In this document: in pieces, positions 1 to 11,866 of the stretch | Layout: each line of letters opens with the position of its first letter | Position numbering within the stretch: the first letter of the stretch is position 1 | From: Silurus meridionalis | Taxonomy: Eukaryota > Chordata > Actinopteri > Siluriformes > Siluridae | Direction of reading: 5' to 3' | NCBI RefSeq assembly: GCF_014805685.1 | Contig: NC_060887.1 | Location: 9,871,963-9,935,962, forward strand | Length of the DNA: 64,000 nucleotides | Notes under the pieces: model-generated | Seen by the model: the letters and a program-made list of their open reading frames with translations, nothing else | Databases searched by the model: none | What the model was told of the DNA's origin: nothing | Translations under genes and position numbers: made by a program

Positions 1-118
<118 letters not shown>

Positions 119-355
119 GGATGCAAATTTATAATACAATGTCATATCTTTAGGCATTTTCCACTGAAAGTTCTCTTCTTGGTATTGGGTCACAACCTAG
201 TAGTTGAGGATCTCTGGATAAGTGGACAGAAACTTACTGGTGTATAAAAGTGTATTACATCGACCAGATATACAAGAGAATAATACACTTCACCAAGACC
301 TTATGTGGGTTCAAAGCATTAATGAAAGCAAACCTTATAATTTCCTGTCTCTCAG

Positions 356-570
356 ATGTGGACCCAGTGTCCATGGTGCCAAGCAGCCCTTTGGTGGTTA
401 ACAAAGGTGATCGCTTTGAACTTCAATGCAAGACAAAAGCTTCTGATGAGTACACCCTGTCATGGATGAAGGCAAGTCATGAATCATTAATTTATCCTGT
501 TTTCCTGATCACATTATGATTTATGATAGAATCACACAATGATGATAAAAAAATAAAATAAAATACAAAC

Positions 571-608
<38 letters not shown>

Positions 609-3600
609 GTAGGATGGTAAGCAGCTGCTCTCTCAGAAGAGTGGCTATACTGTGGAATCTGCAACTTTGGACAGTGCTGGTGAATATGTGTGTGTTGCAT
701 CAGTCCCCTCGGTGCCGGGCCTGCAGAAGAAAGCTAATATCACAGTAACTGTCTCAGGTACGACACACAGACACACAGCAAAACCCATCTACAAAAGCAT
801 TGGGAGCACACTATTGGAGCCACTCAAACATCTTTGGGTCTCCAAGTTCAAGTGAAGGAAAAAAATCTAAATCTACAACATCGAAAATACATCGTACACC
901 ACTTGTCTGCCATTAGCTTTGGGCTAACAATTTAAGGAAGAACTCAATATTAAGATCCAGTGCGAGACCTTATCTATCTGATTCAACACAATGCGATAGT
1001 AAAAGTATAATGCTAAGCAATTTAAAACGGTAGAGATATTAACGTAGCAGCAGCGGTGCCGAGAGAACGTGCTCAAGAAACAGTTTACCGAGGAGAAATC
1101 AATTTACATATAAAAGATTGGTCACAAACTATTGGTCACTTTTGAAATAATATAAGTATAGCGCATCTACTAATTATTATATATAGATAAATAGTTTTTT
1201 ATTAATGCAAATGTGTTAAAAACGATGCATCGCGAACCAAATGCTAACTTGTATGCCATCCGATGCACACTTTTTTAAATTCGATGCATCTTTTATGCTG
1301 AGGCATCGATGCGAATCTTACCATCCATAGTGCAGATTTTGCTGTGGATAAACAACGAAAAAAAAACAACAGTTTTGTGTTAATTCCATTCACATACTCG
1401 TACAGTGTAAACAGACACCGTTCAGGGTGGAAAAAACCAGTAAGGCCCAATCAACTGCTTGCGGTTTGTAATCAGATGCATCATTTCAGATTTTTTTTTC
1501 CACTTTAATTTTTTTCACCAATATGCATTGGCTGAAGTTTTTGTGTGTTTGCTTTGTTTAGCATTATATACGGTATTCACTCGTGTGAATTGTTGTTTCA
1601 GGCTGCCACACATTTACTACTTACATTTACATTTGCGGCATTTAGCAGACGCCCTTGTCCAGAGCGACGTGCAAAAATGCTATGAATCTTTAGCAATGAA
1701 TAAATCTACACTGGTACGCTAGATTACAAACTTAATATAAATCAGCCTACTCCTGATTTTTACAAAGCAAACATAGAAAGTGCTAATTTAAGTGTTTCAG
1801 GAAGAGGTAGGTCTTAAACCATCGCTTAAAGATAGCCAGGGACTCTGCTGTTCGGACTTTGAGTTGGTTAATGAGTCCCAGGTAAAACTAAACCAGACAC
1901 AGCAATGATTAGGTGTTGTGGCTAGGATATAATCAGAACAAAAAAAAACCCAGTGACTAGACAGAGAGCCACAGAGAGATATTGCACAATGTAAAGAGTT
2001 GCACAAAACCTCCAATGTGTTTTATTAAATGAGAGTTATTAGGATGACTTGCTCAAATGGATAGCTGATAGACACTGAAAGCAACCGAACAGTGTTGCAG
2101 ATGCTAAACTAAACTCATATGGCTAGCATAAGTGTATTAGCTTGGTGTTGAGTATTTAATAAACTAGTCTACTTTACAAAGCAAAACAACAAAGGATGTT
2201 TTGTCTTCTTTAGCACCGTACTGCTGGGGGGTGGGGGACTGAAGTGTGTTCCAAACAGTCATTAGCTAAATCCGAGATGTGCTGCATTCAATCGCCTCTC
2301 GTAAGCTCGTGTTTTTGTTTGGCACCGGATGATACAGCGTAATCTTTATCCTTTTTTTTTTTTTTTTTTTAGCTAACAGTACAACGGTGTTTGCCACGAT
2401 GTTTTGCAGCTCTGGGATATCGCGAGACCCCCCTAACCAATCATTATTTCTGAATTCCTCGCTTATGCTTCAGAGGCTTGTAACTTATAATTAGCAGTTC
2501 CACCTAAGCTTATGTTTTTATTTTGGGGCGCACTGTCATTTTATTTTGTTCCATAAACCCTCCTGATCTTGTGTAATTATAGATCTCACATACGTTCCAG
2601 ACGCACCCTTTCATGGCTTCTTCATTACAACTAAATCATCTAGCGAGACTGCAGTGTCAGAGATCCTGTTAGGGAAGCTTTTTATAAACAGCGGATTAGG
2701 ATAAGGTCAGAGCTGTGGTGCAGGGTGTGCTTACTTTTTCCTGTATTACTGAAGCGTCTTACTTGTGTGTAAGAGGCTGTGATCTGGTAAAAACAATGGC
2801 TGATCTTAGCATCCCTTCCTCTGCCAAATCTGATAACGACATATACGGATATTTGGCCGGGAAGATGTAATTTGCGGATGAGGGAAACTCTTGTTTGATA
2901 CGCTATATGGGCAAAAATATCGGGACGCCTGACTTTTCTAGCCATGTGGAGTTCTTCCCAAAAAGCTGTTACCACACAGTCCAAGGCCCACAGTTATATG
3001 GGATGCATTAGGAGGCAATACCCCTGTGCGCAAAAAGCCAGCTCCATGAGCATATGCTTTACATTGGTCTGAGTAGATCTTGAGTGATCTAATATAGAGC
3101 TCTGACCTCAACCCTACTGAACACCTTTTAGATGAATTGGAACACGGACTGCACCCCAGGCCTCCTCACCTCAGCTTCATCAGCACCTTGCTTTACTAAC
3201 ACCCTTGTGGCTGAATGACCACAAATCTGCATAGGCAGACCTCAAAATCTCGTGGAACATCTTTCCAGAGTGGAGGTTAATATAACAGCAAAACGGGGAC
3301 TAAATGTGGAACGGAATCTTATGAATCTTATGTTTAGTTGTCCAGAAACGTTAATATCATTGTCTTTGGCTTTAAACCATTCCATTAACTTCCATTAGCT
3401 GATATGAAATTCCACAATAATGACAGGTTTGAAGGAAGACCATGTCCGAAACGCACTTATGCAACCGTATTTTCAAATTCTGTCTCCTGTTTGTATTTTA
3501 TTACTCCTTCTAAGTATTCTTATCAGTGACTTGATGGATGTTTCAGGATTCGATAAAAGGTTCCTACAGAATTCTTAAGAATTACAACATCAGAACCTTT

Positions 3601-6600
3601 TTCATGTATGCATGGTGTGGAATTTTGGAACACTAATATATTCCCTCTTTCTCTCTTACATGTAGGTCAGCCTGAGATTGATGTGCCTATGGAAGGTCAC
3701 GTTGCAAAGCAAGGGGATATGGTCACTCTCAGGTGTGCTGCTCGAGGCCATCCTGCTCCACAGTTCACCTGGAAACCCTCTGGCAAAGAGGTGTGTGTTT
3801 GTGTGTTTTTATGTGTGTGCTTGCATGTCAGTCAGCTTCTCATTACTTGAGCCTATTATCGGCACAAATGACTGTTAATATCCATTCATTTTCATGTTTA
3901 TCCTTTCAATTACGGTGCAGTCCTTCAAATATTACACCTCGGTGCTGTCAAATACCCCAATCTGATTGGTCAGAAGGTATATGTGTTTCTTAATTTGCAA
4001 AATTGCAAATGTAGGACGAGTATTTATAGCTTATTCCAATGGTTTGTTGTTTTTCTCTACAGGGAGTGCAGAATTATTAGGCAAGTTGTATTTTTGAGGA
4101 TTAATTTTATTTGAGGATTTAATTTGAACAACAACCATGTTCTCAATGAACACAAAAAACTCATTAATATCAAAGCTGAATATTTTTGGAAGTAGTTTTT
4201 AGTTTTAGCTATTTTAGGGGGATATCTGTGTGTGCAGGTGACTATTACTGTGCATAATTATTAGGCAACTTAACAAAAAACAAATTCATACCCATTTCAA
4301 TTATTTATTTTTACCAGTGAAACCAATATAACATCTCAACATTCACAAATATACATTTCTGACATTCAAAACCAAACAAAACAAATCAGTGACCAATATA
4401 GCCACCTTTCTTTGCAAGGACACTCAAAAGCCTGCCATCCATGGATTCTGTCAGTGTTTTGATCTGTTCACCATCAACATTGCGTGCAGCAGCAACCACA
4501 GCCTCCCAGACACTGTTCAGAGAGGTGTACTGTTTTCCTCCTTGTAAATCGCACATTTGATGATGGACCACAGGTTCTCAATGGGGTTCAGATCAGGTGA
4601 ACAAGGAGGCCATATCATTAGATTTTCTTCTTTATACCCTTTCTTGCCAGCCACGCTGTGGAGTACTTGGACGTGTGTGATGGAGCATTGTCCTGCATGA
4701 AAATCATGTTTTTCTTGAAGGATGCAGACTTCTTCCTGTACCACTGCTTGAAGAAGGTGTCTTCCAGAAACTGGCAGTAGGACTGGGAGTTCAGCTTGAC
4801 TCCATCCTCAACCCGAAAAGGCCCCACAAGCTCATCTTTGATGATACCAGCCCAAACCAGTACTCCACCTCCACCTTGCTGGCGCCTGAGTCGGACTGGA
4901 GCTCTCTGCCCTTTACCAATCCAGCCACGGGCCCATCCATCTGGCCCATCAAGACTCACTCTCATTTCATCAGTCCATAAAACCTTAGAAAATCAGTCTT
5001 GAGATATTTCTTGGCCCAGTCTTGACGTTTCAGCTTGTGTGTCTTGTTCAGTGGTGGTCGACTTTCTGCCTTTCTTACCTTGGCCATGTCTCTGAGTATT
5101 GCACACCTTGTGCTTTTGGGCACCCAGTGATGTTGCAGCTCTGAAATATGGCCAAACTGGTGGCAAGTGGCATCTTGGCAGCTGCACGCTTGACTTTTCT
5201 CAGTTCACGGGCAGTTATTTTGCGCCTTGGTTTTTCCACACGCTTCTTGCGACCCTGTTGACTATTTTGAATGAAACGCTTGATTGTTCGATGATCACGC
5301 TCAGAAGCTTGGCTATTTTAAGACTGCTGCATCCTCTGCAATATATCTCACTATTTTTGACTTTTCTGAGCCTGTCAAGTCCTTCTTTTGACCCATTTTG
5401 CCAAAGGAAAGGAAGTTGCCTAATAATTATGCACACCTGATATAGGGTGTTGATGTCATTAGACCACACCCCTTCTCATTACAGAGATGCACATCACCTA
5501 ATATGCTTAATTGGTAGTAGGCTTTCCAGCCTATACAGCTTGGAGTAAGACAACATGCATAACGAGGATGATGTGGTCAAAATACTCATTTGCCTAATAA
5601 TTCTGCACTCCCTGTATAGTGAAAATCACAGGACAATCTCCAGCATAGAATTACGGTGTATATTTTGGTTTACTCCAAAACAGGACAAGCTTTTTGTTTC
5701 ATCTTTGGTCATTTTAAGATGGGGAAGTTAATAAGTAAGATAAAAACAGGTTGTGGAAGGAAAACAATTGTTTATAGTTTTTCTACAACAAGCTAACACA
5801 GACTAACTAATCTCACACACATAGCACATAATGGCTGAGAAGTACAAACTTAAATACTTGTGTAGCGCTTTGAACAATGATCATTATTACATCGTCAAAT
5901 TCAATTTTTAAAAAAAGAAGAAAAAAAAACTTTTATCCCTAATAAGCGAGCCAGAGGAGACTGTGGTTAAAAAAAACAAAAAAAGCCATCCTGAGATTGA
6001 CATTTGTAGGAAACCTTAAGAGGATCCAGAGACTGAATAGAAAACCCATCTTCATCTAGTCATTTTATTAATACACTGTATGGACAAAGGTTTGTGGACA
6101 CATGATTATACACTTGCAAACGCTTTCTCCACATTTCATATAATAGTAACCTCCACTCTTCTTAGAAGATGTTCCACTAGAATTTGGAGTGGGCTTGTAG
6201 CGATTTGTTTTAGTTCAGCCACAAAGATGTTAGTAGAGTCAGGTATTGTTGTAGGTGAGGTGCCGGTGCCGGGGGTGCAGCCAGCGTACACAATGATCCC
6301 AAAGATGTTCAGTATGGTTGCGGTCAAAGCTCTATAGCAGGCCATTCAATATCTTCTACTCCACTTCATGTAAAGCACATCTTCATGGAGCTGGCTTTGT
6401 GCACAGGGGCATGGTCATGTTGGATCAGGATTGGGTCTCCTAGTTTAAGTGAAGGCAACATGTAATGTTTCCACATCAGGAACGTCCTTCGCAATTATGG
6501 GAAAAGCACATATGGTGGGAAAAGTCAGGTGTCCCAATACTTTTGTCCATATCATGTTTTCAACATAGCAGAATCACACCACAACATTTTTATTAATTAT

Positions 6601-6783
6601 TACATATATATATCAGGAAGGTTGTAGCTCAGTGGTTAAGGCAGTGGACTCGGAACGTCATAGGTTCAAATCCCAGCACCACCAAGCACCACCAAGCAGG
6701 GGTCTTGAGCAAGGCCCTTAATCCTCAACTGCTCAGATGTAAGTCGCTCTGGATAAATGGCATGAATATCGCTGAAATTTCTA

Positions 6784-6834
<51 letters not shown>

Positions 6835-9448
6835 TCATTAGAATTTCATGAGAACACAGTCACCAGCACAGTCACCTTGGAAGCCACTGCTACCATTCTC
6901 AAAGACGGGGTGATTTGCGAGGCAACCAACATGCATGGCGCAGACAGCAAGAAGTTCACGGTCGAAATAAAGTCAGGTAGGATTGTATTTTTGTAACTTT
7001 TTAACTTTTTATATTTTTACAGATGAATTATTTTTTGTTCATATCTAAAGTCACCTCGTCTTTTTTTCCTCTACAGACAACACCATCGACAGTGGAAACG
7101 GTGCACTAGGTAGACACTTGAGCCTGCTCTCTGTCCTCTTCTCCTTCCTTTCTGGACTTTGCCTCCTCCATACTCTGTAGCCTAGCACTTCTCAGCACTG
7201 TACATTGTATATTGTGTATTGCTAACAGAACCACTGTGTATAATTGTATATTGTATTATGTTTTCCGTCTTTCTATGATGTCCGTCCTTATGTTTTGTGG
7301 AAAGTCACTTTTTCCCGCCTTTTTTTTCTCCTCTTTGAGGACAATAAAGAATTTGGTTCTATTTTCCTCTCCTCCTCTCCATCTTTCTTGTCAGTGCTCG
7401 AGGTGTCTCTGTTTCTACTCTTTTCTTTCTTCCTCCTTACGTCTGCGTGTATGTGTGTGTCTAATCATGGTGGTGGGCTTGTCACATATAGAGTATGTGA
7501 GTACTTTTTTTTCAATGTTGCTGGGGTTATGTCTATGCTTATGGTTTTCTTGCAATGGGACTCAAATATTTCTCTTCTCACAATGCTGCTCAAAGGAAGC
7601 CCAGTGTTTGCAACAGGTCTGTATGCTTGCTGCTGCTCTGTTTGTGTGGTTGTATAGGGTTGAGAGAGTGTATCATTCTAGGTTGTGTGGGTGTGTGTGT
7701 GCACTAGCTCAGTTGAGGGTGGTTCCCTGCTTTTTTGTCTTCATTTCTCATGTGACACAATGTCATTGGTCTTTAATAGTCAAAAAACAATCTCACATTG
7801 TTCTTTCTTGTTGTTTCCTTCCCACCGTTTCTGCTACGCCCACCTCCACCTCTTTCTTGTCCTTCTCTTCAACCTCTATCCAATAATAATTTTCTGCTCC
7901 TCTCATCTTCCTACCCTATGTCTTTCATTCATTCTTCTTTTCTCATCCTGTCTCTTGCATTCTTTTTTCATCCACAATGTTTTCCTCTATTTCTATCCTC
8001 CTGTTTTCTTCCCCTCCTTCGTTCTCTGCGTTTTTACGCTTCTAGCTGAAAGTCAGCAGGGTGGCTCCAAAGGAGTGGTGGTCGCCGTGTTGGTGTGCGT
8101 GCTGCTGTTGCTCCTGCTGGTAGCTGTTCTTTTTTTCTTTGGTAAGAGGGGCAAGATGGCCTGTCGCAAGGACAACAACAAGGATACGTAAGTAGCTAAG
8201 GATATCTGAGCCAAGTTTATGGTATTTTGTTGCCTCACCACTGGACATCGCAATCCTATACAGTGCTGTTACTAATCTGAAACAAAGCCATCCAACAACC
8301 CGGTTAGGGATCTGTGACGTTTCCAATCACCAAAAATACTCTGTGATTAGGAGCTTTGTGTGAGATTATCTCCCACACAGTGCTAATGTTTACAGTCAAT
8401 AATAGACATAGGGTCAAAACTGGAATAGATTTTCCTCATCCAATTAAATAGAACATTCCAGGATTTCCACTTAATTAATCCTCTTTTTGAAGCTTTGGAT
8501 CAGACCATCCTGAAAATATGTCTCATGTGTGTCTCACATCTCCACATGCGTGTAATGATATGAAAGACACATCCCTCACGAACAACATAGCAGTTCATAT
8601 AGGGCTAAAAAGGACAGAAGGTTGGCTTTTTCTGGAACTGCTAGCTAGCTAGCTAGCTAGATAGACACACACATACACACACACATACATACATACATAC
8701 ATACATACATACATAGATACATACAAACAACTTTGTCATTGCATAGTACAGGTAGTAGCTATGGGATTTAAAAAACAAACAAAAAAAACATTAAAAAAAA
8801 CATAAAAAACAGGACCACAGTGTGGAAAATACTCACTATGTATTTACATTGGTGAGTTTTTCTTTCCCATTGTAGAAAGATCACACTTGTTTTTTCGCCC
8901 CAGCTCGATTCATTTACCTAAATAATAAAATCAGCAATGCCTCATGCTTCCACTAAATAAAGTCACCATTGGCCTCTCATGTTGTCCTCTATTATTGTTT
9001 TGGAGTGTTGCTGCTATAGGATGGTAATGGTGACCCCAGATGTGCATATACAATGTGGAATAATGAGTGCATATATACACTATATGGCCAAAACCCACTT
9101 CATTAAATCTGCAGCGTGAACCCGCAAACTGAAAACTCTTAGATATTTATTGCACAGGGATTTTTTTGTATCTTTCTACTGTTTCTATGAGACTGAATGC
9201 AGGTTCTCTCCCCTTTTTTTCATGAACCTCTCCATGTGTACATGCAGTGAGTCTGGGGACACGAAATCAGGCGAGAAGGCCAACGAGGGGTCAGGGCTGC
9301 TTAAAGAAAAATCTGTAGAGCCGGTAAGAGGTCAAAGGTCAAAGACTACAATCTTTTTAGAAATGTTGAGTTGTGTACATGTCTTTGGTTGCGGTATATT
9401 GTCATGGGAACTGAAATGACCAGTGTTTTGTTTTTTTCCCATTAGTGA
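356..9448 (+). CDS. bcam: BCAM/MCAM-family cell adhesion protein, 3' part (two Ig domains, TM, cytoplasmic tail)
   Basis: This is the C-terminal part of a type I membrane adhesion protein; the 5' exons lie before the window. Inferred coding exons are 356-471, 613-757, 3666-3790, 6835-6976, 7077-7109, 8046-8187, 9248-9323 and the stop at 9446-9448. All join in consistent phase. The first two encode one Ig domain (C in FELQCK, W in LSWMK, C in GEYVCVAS). The next two encode a second (VTLRCAARGHP, FTWKP, GVICEATNMHG). A linker is followed by a Leu/Val-rich membrane helix (GVVVAVLVCVLLLLLLVAV), a basic stop-transfer (GKRGK) and a short Ser/Glu/Lys tail. The last Ig domain resembles BCAM (Lutheran), while the preceding VASVPSVPGL resembles MCAM/CD146. 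BCAM is favoured because apoC-type genes lie nearby, as in mammals. Family is fairly sure; the exact paralogue is not. Confidence 0.7.
472..477 (+). promoter_or_regulatory. Non-canonical GC splice donor (GCAAGT)
   Basis: The exon ends ...TGG ATG AAG and the next exon begins GAT GGT AAG, both in phase 0, giving the usual WxKDGK strand of an Ig domain. Only a GC donor (AAG|GCAAGT) keeps the frame; the GT four bases further on shifts it. Apart from the C, the site is a consensus donor. Confidence 0.7.
586..612 (+). promoter_or_regulatory. (TG)n tract forming the 3' splice site before exon 613
   Basis: About 12 TG units run directly into the acceptor AG at 611-612, so the transcript has a (UG)n run where a polypyrimidine tract normally lies. 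UG runs are known binding sites for TDP-43 and CELF proteins; an effect here is inference. Confidence 0.7.
1612..1880 (+). repeat. Teleost interspersed repeat (GGCATTTAGCAGACGC type)
   Basis: It begins with TTACATTTACATTTGC, then GGCATTTAGCAGACGCCC and CAGAGCGAC, a motif I recognise as very common in fish genomes. A GGAAGAGGTAGGTCTTAAAC block follows. The formal family is not assigned. Confidence 0.5.
3000..3310 (+). mobile_element. Tc1/mariner-like remnant, transposase 3' end
   Basis: The plus strand reads a decayed DLNPTEHLLDELE-like stretch, the C-terminal acidic motif of Tc1-type transposases. It is followed by a block shared in inverse orientation with the elements at 6074 and 14917 (the GTGGAACATCTTTCC region). 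Both termini are missing. Confidence 0.55.
4060..5614 (-). mobile_element. Tc1/mariner element with intact termini (TA target, about 25-bp TIRs)
   Basis: The 1,555-bp element is flanked by TA (4058-4059 and 5615-5616). Inverted ends both start CAGGGAGTGCAGAATTATTA. Inner copies of the ATAATTATTAGGCAAC motif near 4250 and 5420 give each end a second subterminal repeat. It sits in the adhesion gene's third visible intron, opposite to the gene. Confidence 0.9.
4386..5400 (-). pseudogene. Tc1/mariner transposase, frameshifted (DDE residues visible)
   Basis: Read on the minus strand, the start is MGQKKDLTGSEKSKI, then in-frame stops and shifts. Recognisable blocks follow: VLWTDEMRVSLDG (first D), IFMQDNAPSHTS (second D) and [11 protein letters not shown] (E). 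Allowing for one frameshift between the second D and the E, the spacing counts to 37 residues, i.e. DD37E rather than the DD34E of classical Tc1. Several frames are needed, so it is dead. Confidence 0.8.
6074..6556. mobile_element. Non-autonomous Tc1/mariner-like element
   Basis: Left end CACTGTATGGACAAAGG and right end (reverse complement) CATGATATGGACAAAAG are imperfect inverted termini, each followed by a GGACAC/GGGACAC block. A TA precedes the left end. No open transposase; the body matches the copy at 14917-15435. Confidence 0.75.
6615..6780 (+). mobile_element. tRNA-derived SINE
   Basis: An internal Pol III promoter is visible: A box TAGCTCAGTGG at 6624-6634 and B box GGTTCAAATCC at 6663-6673, about 28 bases apart. 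The body contains GGTCTTGAGCAAGGCCCTTA and the tail GTAAGTCGCTCTGGATAAA, a tail common to fish tRNA SINEs. It ends against the GT tract before the next exon. Degraded pieces of similar units lie at 41799 and 42348. Confidence 0.8.
6785..6834 (+). promoter_or_regulatory. (GT)n tract forming the 3' splice site before exon 6835
   Basis: About 23 GT units run to the acceptor AG at 6833-6834 with no other pyrimidine tract. It is the second such acceptor in this gene. Confidence 0.75.
7077..7180 (+). CDS. bcam: Alternative terminal exon: predicted GPI-anchored isoform of the adhesion protein
   Basis: The 33-nt exon 7077-7109 normally splices at GTAGAC into the membrane exon at 8046. If the donor is not used, the frame stays open and ends in TAG at 7178-7180. 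The extra peptide has small residues (DSGNGALG), a short basic spacer (RH), then a hydrophobic run of about 20 residues (LSLLSVLFSFLSGLCLLHTL) ending exactly at the stop. That is the layout of a GPI-attachment signal. AATAAA lies 163 bases downstream. It would make a lipid-anchored form with the same Ig domains. Seen: frame, hydrophobic tail, poly(A) signal. Inferred: that the isoform is made. Confidence 0.6.
7343..7348 (+). terminator. Poly(A) signal AATAAA inside the intron
   Basis: AATAAA follows the alternative stop by 163 bases and precedes a T/C-rich stretch, as expected for an intronic polyadenylation site serving the read-through isoform. Confidence 0.55.
8188..9247 (+). other. Last long intron of the adhesion gene
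   Basis: No coding signal. It holds a CTAG/CACA/CATA simple repeat at 8640-8715, A-rich DNA, and an isolated Tc1-like terminus (CACTATATGGCCAAAA) near 9079. Confidence 0.6.
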
Positions 9449-9752
9449 TATGAGTAAAGAATGTGGAAGAAGACAAATCATCTGAGGAATTGAAGAGCAA
9501 CAGAGGGTGCTTGTGTGCTTTTTTATTTTATTTTGCACCAACCTGGCACAAAGGGAGGAGATATATTTGAGCTGTAAATTTTGTTTAGGTGAAGGTTAGA
9601 GGAGGGAGGTGGGCTTGGAAACAAGAAGTAGGGTTTGATATGGGGGGGTGGTTGAGGGCAGTGGGTTTGAACAATTTTTTTTTATGTAAACGTGGTCCTT
9701 TTTTGTTGTTGTTTTTTACGAGGAGTGGGGTGATTCCAATCACACAAATAAA
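9449..9752 (+). other. 3' UTR of the adhesion gene with AATAAA at 9747
   Basis: The stop TGA is the first codon of the last exon (acceptor ATTAG at 9441-9445). AATAAA occurs at 9747-9752 and could end the transcript. A longer 3' UTR into the following T-rich unique DNA is possible. Confidence 0.5.
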
Positions 9753-11279
9753 ATTAAATCACTGTCCACAATCAAGACTCTAGCTGTGGAAAAGAAAGCA
9801 TCTGGAAGTCAATCCAGCACTGGGCATTCTGCCAATTCATTTTTTCAAAATCAGGATCTTTTCATTAAATCACAGTGCTACCGAATTGATCTTTCAGCCT
9901 GTGCGCTTCTCTTTTCAATGTAGTCTAACTTCTACTTCGAAACTGCACTTACTCGCTGTTCTTTCGCAATTCTTATCACTGTATGTGCACTGACGCCAGT
10001 TGATCATCCTAAAAACTCTGCTCATAATCATACACAAATTGCCTGACTGTGGAATTGCATGCTACTGAAAATAATTGCCTTCCCTACATTGTATGTATAG
10101 CCAAATGTTTGCTTCTTTTTTTTTAATATCTATATGTAACTGTATTACATGGTAGTTTTCTTTTCAGCACTGCCGATGGCTGTAATGTTTGAGCAAACCG
10201 CTAGAGGTGCCATAGGGCATTGAGATCAGTAAGCAAGAAACACAAGGCATGACACTGAATGTTCTGATATGTATCCAAAAAAAATACACGCTTCTTGGAT
10301 TTTTTTTATTTACATTTTTTTTTGGTATGTGTGTGATCTTGGGTTTTGTTGCTTTGTTTTGTGTTTTGTTTCGCCATCGAATCAGGCCGTGTTCAGATGT
10401 TTAAGTCATTGAAAACGCTGTGGAGAGAAATGACTAGAATATTAGACTTGGTTCAGAGAAGATGTCATGATGCAACACCCAGCATTATTTCTGTTGGGTT
10501 ACTACGCATCATGATTGAAAGTGTTGGTAATTTCTCATTCTAAAGAGAAAAAAAACCCCCAAACAAAACAAACATTTTTTCCCAGATGTAAAACTACGAA
10601 CCCAAAAGAAATGTACAGAGCACAGGTACTGTACATACCCGAAACCACTGATTCTCATCACTCTGTGTGCCTTTCTCAGACTTTTTATAATATGTATTAG
10701 GGGACCATGTCTTTTTAAACGCTCCCAAACTGTAAAGTACATAAGTAAGGTGTAAGTAAGTAGTGAGTAAGTGTCTCATCAGTGAAAGTAGATATGGAAA
10801 TGCTAGGATTGTGGACGCGCATCTGATTTAGTTATCTTTCTTTTCTTTGTTTTGAAGCCAAAAAACACTGTAAAGCTATTGAATTCTTCATCATTTGTGT
10901 ATTAGAGGCATCTAGCCCCAAAGCTTGACCCGTGAGACATGCAACGTCATGTTCGTGCTTTGTTATTTGAATGTAATTAGGTGATTATGTCTTTTACACA
11001 CAGACACACTCTGGATCTTTCCCACAGGCTCGAGCAAAGCAGAGGAATTACAGATGCTCTAACTGATATCACATGCGAATTAATGATAATTGAATCAAGC
11101 CTGGTCACGTAAAGTGTGTTTATACTGTGTGTCAAACTTTTGAATTTGAATACGAGTTAACTACTGAATCGTATGTATGTTATCCTGTGGTTTTGGTATG
11201 TTCGTGCATTCATTAGTTACCCACATATACTCACATACTCGATGCTTTTCTGAATATAGGGGTTATAAGGCCTATCCTT

Positions 11280-11317
<38 letters not shown>

Positions 11318-11866
11318 ATGCCCATGTGTATTTCATGTATACAAACAAGCTGAATGTTTTCTATATTATATTTAAGTTTCATTTCTTTTTTTTCCTCAGC
11401 TCTAGTTTGGTCGCAGTTTGTCAATGAGATGTGGTCGAGCATTATAGGTTTGTTTTTTCATTAAAAAAAATTAAAAAGTTCTTTTTTAAGAAACAAATGA
11501 CGTGTTTAAACTACTGAATTGTTTGCTTTTTATTTTATTTCTGTCACGTCCACTGGTCTTGCAGGTCAGCTTTAGATATCTAGTCATGAATGGTAACACA
11601 TTGTGACTGCTTCCTCCTTTCTGATGTATATTTTGTGGTAATTTTGTGAACTTTGTAGCCTGTTTTCTCCCCTTTTTTTGTGGAGCTCTGTAGAATTTAT
11701 ACTGACTAAAAGAAAAAAGATTTCCACACCTTACCTGGGTCCTGTATTGTATTATTTTCCTACACTAACACTTCACAAGGGTCATATCACTTTTATTACA
11801 TTATAAAATTATCATTTAAAAGAGTTTATCATTTTTAAGAAAATATAATTTGTCACAAAAACAACT
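9753..11866. other. Non-coding stretch, possible extended 3' UTR
   Basis: AT-rich, mostly unique-looking sequence with many T and A runs and a (CA)n tract at 11284-11316. No exon, RNA gene or clear mobile element was recognised. Confidence 0.5.

Larger units (their letters stand above)
758..3665 (+). other. Intron of the adhesion gene with repeat debris
   Basis: No exon was found in this 2.9-kb intron. It contains a stretch around 1150-1330 with recurring GATGCATCG words (hAT-like debris), the interspersed repeat at 1612-1880, an oligo-T run near 2350, and a Tc1-like remnant at 3000-3300. Confidence 0.6.

Noticed and set aside
7212..8191. Open frames of 137-224 aa rich in Phe, Leu and Ser inside the adhesion-gene intron
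   Set aside because: They are translations of T/C-rich intron sequence with no domain. Only the in-frame membrane exon 8046-8187 is supported.
356..9448. Calling the adhesion gene MCAM rather than BCAM
   Set aside because: The VASVPSVPGL stretch and the basic KRGK after the membrane helix favour MCAM, but the last Ig domain (GHPAPQ, DGVICEATNMHG) and the apoC neighbourhood favour BCAM. It was kept as BCAM/MCAM family with bcam preferred.
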